Source of the DNA: DASWHR01 sp035541035
Lineage (GTDB): Bacteria > Actinomycetota > AC-67
Direction: 5' to 3'
Assembly: GCA_035541035.1 (NCBI GenBank)
Contig: DATLFO010000352.1
Location: forward strand, 1-11,186
Length of the DNA stretch: 11,186 nt
Position numbers and translations under genes: made by a program. Positions 7,390-11,186 of the stretch are shown one piece after another. The notes beneath the pieces are model-generated. The model made no database searches and was not told the DNA's origin. It worked only from the letters and a program-made list of their open reading frames with translations. Numbering within the stretch: position 1 is the stretch's first letter; every line of letters begins with the position of its first letter.

Positions 7390-7824
7390 ATGAAGCGTCT
7401 TGCACTCGTCCTGACGGCTCTGGCATTGCTGGGGCCGTCCTCATCACCGGCCGCGAGTGACGCGACGGCCGCCGGTCACGGAAACGGCTCGGCCACCTAC
7501 GCGGGCGTCACCTGCAACGCGCCGGTCGCGATCACGTTCGTCGTTCGCGCCAGCGCCGCCGTCATCTCCGATACGTGGGGTGCCGGCACAACCCCCGCCG
7601 CGTGCACTCCGGTCGGAGGGGTGATGGTGGCGGGCTCGTCGGCGCTGAGCCAGTCCGGCTCGACGTACACGGCGCAGTCCTCCTACACCGGCACCGACGG
7701 CGCGCCGATGACCGACAAGGTCGTGGTCACCGTTCAGTCGAACCGGTTGGTTTATTCGCGCACGGTGACCAGGAGCGGGATCGTCGTCGAAAGCGCGTCC
7801 GCCAACGTCCCGCGCGTGGCATAG
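7390..7824 (+). CDS. Small secreted protein of unknown function, paralog 2 (short form)
   Basis: Same unnamed family as the flanking copies. It has 144 residues with a Sec signal peptide (MKRLALVLTALALLG, probable cut after Ala21). The mature start SDATAAGHGNGSATYAGVTCNAPVAI and the closing VTVQSNRLVYSRTV...SANVPRVA match the other two. It lacks a stretch of about 23 residues in the middle and, with it, the third and fourth cysteines; only Cys42 and Cys72 remain. The central SQSGSTYT motif is shared exactly with paralog 3. Its Shine-Dalgarno, ggggag (7380-7385), lies between the stop of paralog 1 and this ATG, with no room for a separate promoter. The stop codon sits in the loop of a long hairpin that probably ends the transcript. 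No function can be assigned. Confidence 0.88.
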   Translation: MKRLALVLTALALLGPSSSPAASDATAAGHGNGSATYAGVTCNAPVAITFVVRASAAVISDTWGAGTTPAACTPVGGVMVAGSSALSQSGSTYTAQSSYTGTDGAPMTDKVVVTVQSNRLVYSRTVTRSGIVVESASANVPRVA

Positions 7825-7840
7825 CCGCGCGCGGGACGTT
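7804..7840 (+). terminator. Long hairpin over the stop codon of paralog 2, probable terminator
   Basis: Arms 7804-7816 and 7828-7840 are a perfect 13-bp inverted repeat (aacgtcccgcgcg / cgcgcgggacgtt). The stem can be extended by one G-U and two G-C pairs, leaving a 5-nt loop, catag, that contains the TAG stop. A short T-run (tttt at 7849-7852) follows 8 nt later. The stem is very strong; the distance and shortness of the T-run make it an imperfect rho-independent terminator. The left arm also encodes the conserved family ending ANVPRVA. Confidence 0.65.
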
Positions 7841-7899
7841 GTTCGGAATTTTCCACGCCCCCTCGTGCATCGACGCTGAAACGCTCCCGCCTCGAAAGT

Positions 7900-7949
7900 G
7901 TCCTTTGCTGTGAGACGCGGCCCACTGGGGGCCGGCTGGGGGAAACGAC
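7900..7949 (+). repeat. Leader copy B, upstream of the third small secreted gene
   Basis: Counterpart of 6827-6875. It carries ggggg plus aaacgac before the ATG at 7950 as ribosome site. Inside it a 6-bp inverted repeat, cggccc / gggccg (7918-7923 and 7929-7934), could form a hairpin that copy A does not form as well. A promoter should lie in or just upstream of this leader, since a terminator-like hairpin precedes it, but no clear -35/-10 pair is seen. Confidence 0.6.
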
Positions 7950-8456
7950 ATGAAAAGACTGCTTCTTGCGCTTGCGGCCGTTGCGCTTCTGGTGCCCGCA
8001 GCGGCTCCGGCGGCCACCGACGTTGCCGCCGTTGGGCAAGGGAACGGCACGATCAAGGTCAACAACCTGACGTGCGCGGCCCCGCTGGCGGTCACGTTGA
8101 ACGTTCGCAGCAACGTCGGCGTCGTGACCGAGAACTGGGGCCCGGGCAACCCGAGCCCGCTCCTCGACTGCATCTTCATGCCGGTCTTCGGCCAATATGA
8201 GGCCGACAACACCCCGGTTCCGCCGGTTCAGCAGTGCGTGCAGGGAGCCGGGCTTTCGACGGGCATGCCCTACGTGCTCTCGCAGTCGGGATCGACCTAC
8301 ACGTTCACCGGATCGACACGTCTGTGCAACGGGAAGCAGGTGCTCGACCGGGTCTCCATCACCGTGCAGACGACCCGGCTCGTCTACAGCCACACCTGGT
8401 CCGAGAACGGCGTGGCGATCGTCACGGTCAACGCGAACATCCCTCGTCTCGCCTGA
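7950..8456 (+). CDS. Small secreted protein of unknown function, paralog 3
   Basis: Third member of the unnamed secreted family, 168 residues, with a Sec signal peptide (MKRLLLALAAVALLVPAAAPA, probable cut after Ala21). The mature part begins ATDVAAVGQGNGTI, the same as paralog 1, and keeps four cysteines at equivalent places (42, 74, 96, 126). It also shares WGPG, PVQQC, LSQSG, RLCNGKQ, TRLVYS and the C-terminal NxPR(I/L)A with that copy. The clearest differences lie between Cys74 and Cys96, where it has LLDCIFMPVFGQYEADN, so this loop may be the variable, functional face. Translation signals are good (gggggaaacgac before the ATG). It is separated from paralog 2 by a hairpin and has its own copy of the paralog 1 leader, so it is probably transcribed on its own. 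Function unknown. Confidence 0.9.
   Translation: MKRLLLALAAVALLVPAAAPAATDVAAVGQGNGTIKVNNLTCAAPLAVTLNVRSNVGVVTENWGPGNPSPLLDCIFMPVFGQYEADNTPVPPVQQCVQGAGLSTGMPYVLSQSGSTYTFTGSTRLCNGKQVLDRVSITVQTTRLVYSHTWSENGVAIVTVNANIPRLA
8031..8055 (+). repeat. 25-bp exact direct repeat, copy in paralog 3
   Basis: Identical to 6957-6981; about 1.07 kb apart. A pair like this could support recombination that deletes or amplifies the unit holding paralogs 1-2 or 2-3. Confidence 0.85.
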
Positions 8457-8726
8457 CCAGTCCCCGGACGAATCCGGGCGAACCCTCCGGAGCGGCGCGG
8501 CCCGACCCTCTCTACCCCTGAACGGCGGGACGCGCCGCCTCCCCTATCTCCGGGCACGGCAAAGACAGGCCATCCTCGGGATTTACCGCGACTTTCCAAA
8601 CGAGTTGCAGGCGTTCTACCAGGGGAGACACGGCTAAGAGGCCTTCCGGTCGCTTGCGGTCCCTTCGCTCTGGCGATCGGAATCGGCGAAGCGGACAATG
8701 GGATAACCTCGTGCCGAGGAAAACCA
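8457..8726. other. 270-bp spacer without a supported gene
   Basis: The first part has a 6-bp hairpin with a cgaa tetraloop (cccgga / tccggg, 8463-8478) just after the stop of paralog 3; it lacks a T-run and may be a weak terminator. The middle (about 8520-8637) is open in the plus +1 frame and reads RQAILGIYRDFPNELQAFYQGRHG before TAA, with protein-like composition but no start codon or ribosome site of its own; it might be a remnant of a lost gene. The right end holds the leader of the acetyltransferase gene. I see no RNA gene. Confidence 0.4.
8707..8719 (+). promoter_or_regulatory. Hairpin that can mask the Shine-Dalgarno of the acetyltransferase gene
   Basis: cctcg (8707-8711) pairs perfectly with cgagg (8715-8719) around a 3-nt loop. 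The right arm holds gagg, the only ribosome-site candidate, 7 nt before the ATG at 8727. gataac at 8702-8707 resembles a -10 box; if it is used, transcription would start inside the hairpin and the left arm would be missing, so the fold matters only for longer transcripts. Confidence 0.3.
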
Positions 8727-9236
8727 ATGCAGATCGCCGATGTCCAGATCCGCGAGGCGGCGCGCGAGGACGAGAGCGCGCTTACCGAGCTCGCCTACGA
8801 GTATCTGAGTTGGGCGATCGAGCGACTGCGATCGGATCGCGGCGTTGAGTGGCCCGCGATTACGAGGGATGACGTGGCCGAGGCCATCGACTCCTACCGC
8901 AACGGGGGCGCGATCCTGATCGCGACGGTCGATGCCGCACCAGTCGGGATGGGCGCGTTGCGACGGCTGGATGAAGGCGCGTTCGAGATCAAGCGCATGT
9001 ACGTGCGACCGGCCGCGCGCGGCCATCGCGTGGGCGCGCGCATCCTGGATGACCTGCTCCTGCGCGCTCGTGCAGCGGAGGGGCGCGTGGTGAGGCTCGA
9101 CACCATCGTCTTCATGGACGACGCGCAGAGGCTCTACAGGTCGCGAGGCTTCGTGCAGCGAGGACCTTACGAAGAAAGCGAGATCCCGACACGGCTCCAG
9201 GCGCACTGGCTGTTCTTCGAGCTTGCTCTCCGCTGA
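8727..9236 (+). CDS. GNAT family N-acetyltransferase
   Basis: GNAT enzymes move an acetyl group from acetyl-CoA to an amine; the acceptor here is unknown. The 169-residue length is normal for a single-domain member. Strand 4 and motif A are visible as FEIKRMYVRPAARGHRVGARIL (86-107), where the acetyl-CoA phosphate loop is usually R/Q-x-x-G-x-G/A. Here Arg98 and Gly103 are kept but the inner glycine is Arg101, a variant seen in some members. Motif B is LDTIVFMDDAQRLYRSRGFVQRGPYEE (124-150), with the common AxxLYxxxGF core. The N-terminal part (IREAAREDESALTELAYEYL) matches the usual acceptor-side helices. No signal peptide; cytoplasmic. The start is supported by gagg 7 nt upstream. It stands alone between a spacer and an oppositely oriented tRNA, so the neighbours give no hint of its substrate. 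Confidence 0.92.
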   Translation: MQIADVQIREAAREDESALTELAYEYLSWAIERLRSDRGVEWPAITRDDVAEAIDSYRNGGAILIATVDAAPVGMGALRRLDEGAFEIKRMYVRPAARGHRVGARILDDLLLRARAAEGRVVRLDTIVFMDDAQRLYRSRGFVQRGPYEESEIPTRLQAHWLFFELALR

Positions 9237-9386
9237 GCTGCGTGTTCGTCGTACGAGGGCACGCGAGGACGGCGCACCCCCTATGGTCAGCCCTGGCCAC
9301 AAGTTTGAAAGCCTGGGACCCGTCGGCAGGATCCGGTTCGAACGTCGTCACTCAGTTGCGAGCGTCATACCCGGAAAACGTGTCTG

Positions 9387-9459
9387 TGGAGCTGAGGGGA
9401 CTCGAACCCCTGACCCCTTGGCTGCCAGCCAAGTGCTCTACCAACTGAGCTACAGCCCC
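9387..9459 (-). tRNA. tRNA-Ala (anticodon GGC)
   Basis: The 73-nt minus-strand sequence folds as a full cloverleaf. The acceptor stem GGGGCTG / CAGCTCC includes the G3-U70 pair that identifies alanine tRNAs. The D arm is GCTCAGTTGGTAGAGC. The anticodon stem cttgg / ccaag encloses the loop CTGGCAG with anticodon GGC (plus positions 9424-9426), reading GCC and GCU codons. The variable loop has 5 nt; the T arm is agggg-ttcgagt-cccct. The discriminator is A73. The 3' CCA is not encoded (cag follows), so it must be added after transcription. Confidence 0.98.
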
Positions 9460-9470
9460 AGGAACGCTGC

Positions 9471-9479
9471 ATGTTATCA
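9471..9479 (-). promoter_or_regulatory. Putative extended -10 promoter of the tRNA-Ala gene
   Basis: On the minus strand TGA-TAACAT gives a TGn extended -10. A start 7 nt downstream (about 9464) would leave a 5-nt leader before the mature tRNA end at 9459. No good -35 is seen at 17 bp, which is compatible with an extended -10. Confidence 0.4.
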
Positions 9480-9567
9480 CCCGGGCCCACACCCCACATC
9501 CTCGGGCGCCCCGGGATCTGCGGCCGCGCGTTTCGCGATTGCGCGCAGCGGGAAAACAACCTTCGCT

Positions 9568-9798
9568 ATGTGGCTATGGATTCCGGGAGTACCGCTCGGG
9601 CTGGGGCTCATGCTCTGGGCCTTGAGCCGCTTGGAGACGTTCTTCGTCGAGCCGGTCGAGCATGCCGAGCGCATCTCGAAGCTAATGCGTCAGGCCGACA
9701 CGGAAGGGCTCGAGGCCGAGGTCGCCCGGCTGCTGGCGCCCTCCGTCGAGGTCGCGACCCGGCGTTCGGCTCGCCGGCGAAGCCTCGCCGCTACCTAG
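9568..9798 (+). CDS. Small single-pass membrane protein, hypothetical
   Basis: A 76-residue frame not recognised as any family. It begins MWLWIPGVPLGLGLMLWALS, a convincing membrane helix (about 2-20), followed by RLETFFVEPVEHAERISKLM and an acidic-then-basic, helix-prone tail (DTEGLEAEVARLLAP... then RRSARRRS at the end). The positive end would be expected to face the cytoplasm. Amino-acid composition looks coding. Weak points: the only ribosome-site candidate (cggga) is about 15 nt from the ATG, and there is no homologue I know. The gene stands alone between a tRNA on the other strand and a convergent gene 59 bp further on. Confidence 0.55.
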   Translation: MWLWIPGVPLGLGLMLWALSRLETFFVEPVEHAERISKLMRQADTEGLEAEVARLLAPSVEVATRRSARRRSLAAT

Positions 9799-9857
9799 AT
9801 CGTTCCTGGTCGGCGGCATGCCCGTGGCACGGCGGCGATAGCCGGTCCTCGCGGGGC

Positions 9858-11153
9858 CTACTTCTTTCGTCGGATCGGGCGCAGCACGTCGAGACCTCGC
9901 GTCATGTCTCCCATGAACACGTAGCCCTTGTGCTCGTAGGCTCCCCACGCGGTCGCGCCTTCGGCGACGTACGAACCGATCACTTTCGGTGCTCGCGGAT
10001 CGGAGTAATCGATGACCTGCAGACCTGCGTTGTAGGCGCCCATGTAGACGGTCTTGCCCTTCGACGAGAACACGTGCGTCGAGCAGATGCCTTCGGCGGC
10101 GCCGGCGGGAACCTTCCATTCGCTGAGCTCGTGGGCGTCGGTCATGTTCGCCCACAGCCGCACGGCCGTGATCCCGCCCGAGACGCCGCAGCCGCTGTGC
10201 ATATCCTCGTCGGTGACGAGCATCACATGCTTGTCACCGTCAAGCAGCTGCGCCTCGTGGTTGTAGCGAATGGGGTGGTGGCCGACTCCGGTTTCGTGGA
10301 TCCACCGCAGCATCACGACCGGCCGTGACGGATCGGTGATATCGATCACGAAGATGCTCCCGGTGTTGCCGGCGTCGTTGAGGTAGTCCCCGCCTTCGGC
10401 GAGCAGCGCGATGTCCTTGCCGCGGAACGTCGGGTCGGGCTTGCCGTCCCGGTTGAGGTCGATCCATTCGCGGCGAGGCACGAGCACCGGGTAGTCGGTG
10501 TAGACGGTGATGTCATGCGTGTGCGTGAACGCGGGCCCGACGTCGCGGCCGCGCCGGTACGGCGACGCGCGCCACATCGTGACGGGATTGCCGGCGAAAA
10601 CCTCGTCCGGGGCCTTCGGCTCCGGCAGCAGCAGCGGCCGCATGTCGTAGATGCGGAGCCCGCCGCGCCCTTTCGCCCCGGAGGGCAGCCACAGCTTGCG
10701 CTTGTCGACGATGTCGCCGTTGTGCGACTCGCCGTGATCCGGCCCTTCGAAGGTCCACAGCAGTTTTGGGTTGGCCGCGTCGGTGACGTCGAGGAACTCG
10801 GCGCGATCGGTGCGCTCCGCACGCTTGGTGCCGTTGAGCACCGCGATGTGCCGGCCTTCCCAGACCGCCGCGTCGGGAACGGCGTCGAATCGCGCGCCCG
10901 GCATGTACTGACCGATCAAGGCCGGCGCGGACGGATCCTTGATGTCGTAGATGCGCATGCCGAGCCCGTAGGAGCCCAGATACAGCCGATCGCCTTCGAT
11001 GGCGATGTGGCCGCCCGGCAGCCCGTTGTCGCCCGTGACGTACTCGACGTCGAGCAGATCGGCTGCGAGCGGCGGCAACGGCTCCGCCCCGGACGTCATC
11101 GCCGACGCGAGAATCGCGACGACGGCGGCCAGCAGGGAAACACGACGTCTCAC
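9858..11153 (-). CDS. Secreted LVIVD-repeat beta-propeller protein
   Basis: LVIVD-repeat proteins are extracytoplasmic propeller-like proteins, mostly without a known activity. The 431-residue product has a signal peptide (MRRRVSLLAAVVAILASAMTS, probable cut after Ala23). Repeats of the pattern xIxDxxDPxxPxxxgxy occur at about 67-83 (RIYDIKDPSAPALIGQY), 119-135, 267-284 (FVIDITDPSRPVVMLRW) and 378-395 (QVIDYSDPRAPKVIGSY), with a last partial one at the C-terminus. An insertion at 231-240 reads IDLNRDGKPD, matching the DxNxDGxxD calcium loop of FG-GAP-like propellers. Several His-rich segments (THTHD 210-214, GHHP 291-294) might bind metal. GTG 11153 is preferred over GTG 11159 because GGAGG ends 5 nt before it and would overlap the earlier codon. 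It converges on the small membrane protein gene. Confidence 0.88.
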   Translation of the reverse strand: MRRRVSLLAAVVAILASAMTSGAEPLPPLAADLLDVEYVTGDNGLPGGHIAIEGDRLYLGSYGLGMRIYDIKDPSAPALIGQYMPGARFDAVPDAAVWEGRHIAVLNGTKRAERTDRAEFLDVTDAANPKLLWTFEGPDHGESHNGDIVDKRKLWLPSGAKGRGGLRIYDMRPLLLPEPKAPDEVFAGNPVTMWRASPYRRGRDVGPAFTHTHDITVYTDYPVLVPRREWIDLNRDGKPDPTFRGKDIALLAEGGDYLNDAGNTGSIFVIDITDPSRPVVMLRWIHETGVGHHPIRYNHEAQLLDGDKHVMLVTDEDMHSGCGVSGGITAVRLWANMTDAHELSEWKVPAGAAEGICSTHVFSSKGKTVYMGAYNAGLQVIDYSDPRAPKVIGSYVAEGATAWGAYEHKGYVFMGDMTRGLDVLRPIRRKK

Positions 11154-11158
11154 ACACA

Positions 11159-11163
11159 CCTCC
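11159..11163 (-). promoter_or_regulatory. Ribosome binding site deciding the start of the LVIVD-repeat gene
   Basis: GGAGG on the minus strand, 5 nt before GTG 11153. The alternative GTG at 11159-11157 overlaps the site itself and is thereby unlikely. Confidence 0.7.
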
Positions 11164-11186
11164 GAGGATCGGTCCCGGACTTGTTC

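Noticed and set aside
6957..8055. 25-bp exact repeat considered as an attachment site or transposon end
   Set aside because: It is in the same codon frame within homologous proteins, so gene duplication explains it; no integrase, transposase or terminal inverted repeats are present.
7752..8393. Minus-strand frames opposite the secreted paralogs
   Set aside because: They appear at equivalent places opposite each paralog because the sense genes are duplicated; their composition is shadow-like and the sense products have signal peptides and ribosome sites.
9320..9365. ggttcgaac segment resembling a tRNA T-loop near the real tRNA
   Set aside because: The flanking bases do not pair into a T stem and no acceptor or anticodon arm can be built around it.

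Overview
This is a GC-rich (roughly 70% by eye) bacterial chromosomal window with ordinary, densely packed housekeeping and accessory genes. I see no phage, insertion sequence, plasmid or CRISPR material. The order leuS then comEA, a tRNA-Ala without an encoded CCA end, frequent GTG starts and a possibly leaderless leuS suggest a high-GC Actinobacteriota lineage, perhaps Thermoleophilia-like. That placement is inference from gene order and base composition, not a phylogenetic result.

Left block (1-4044, all on the minus strand, reading right to left): leuS (leucyl-tRNA synthetase), then a CDF-family metal efflux pump with a YiiP-type Asp-Asp-His-Asp transport site and a strongly His-rich tail, then the start of comEA (the competence DNA receptor), which runs off the left edge. 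The three follow each other closely and could be one transcription unit. A 123-bp divergent intergenic region (4045-4167) with two small palindromes separates leuS from the right-hand genes.

Middle block (4168-8456, plus strand): an S9-family prolyl-oligopeptidase-type peptidase (beta-propeller plus alpha/beta hydrolase with a complete Ser-Asp-His triad) overlaps by GTGA a crotonase-fold protein that lacks one of the two catalytic glutamates of true hydratases. Next comes a tandem family of three small secreted proteins (6876-7379, 7390-7824, 7950-8456) that resemble each other and nothing I can name. The first and third share even their upstream leaders, so the duplication unit included regulatory DNA. 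A long hairpin with the stop codon in its loop closes the first two-gene unit.

Right block (8457-11186): a 270-bp spacer with no gene, a GNAT N-acetyltransferase whose Shine-Dalgarno can be folded into a hairpin, a minus-strand tRNA-Ala(GGC) with an extended -10 just upstream, a probable 76-residue single-pass membrane protein, and, convergent to it, a secreted LVIVD-repeat beta-propeller protein that carries an internal calcium-loop-like motif.

The part least explained by known families is the three-copy secreted family at 6876-8456. The rest is conventional, with individual oddities listed in the findings.
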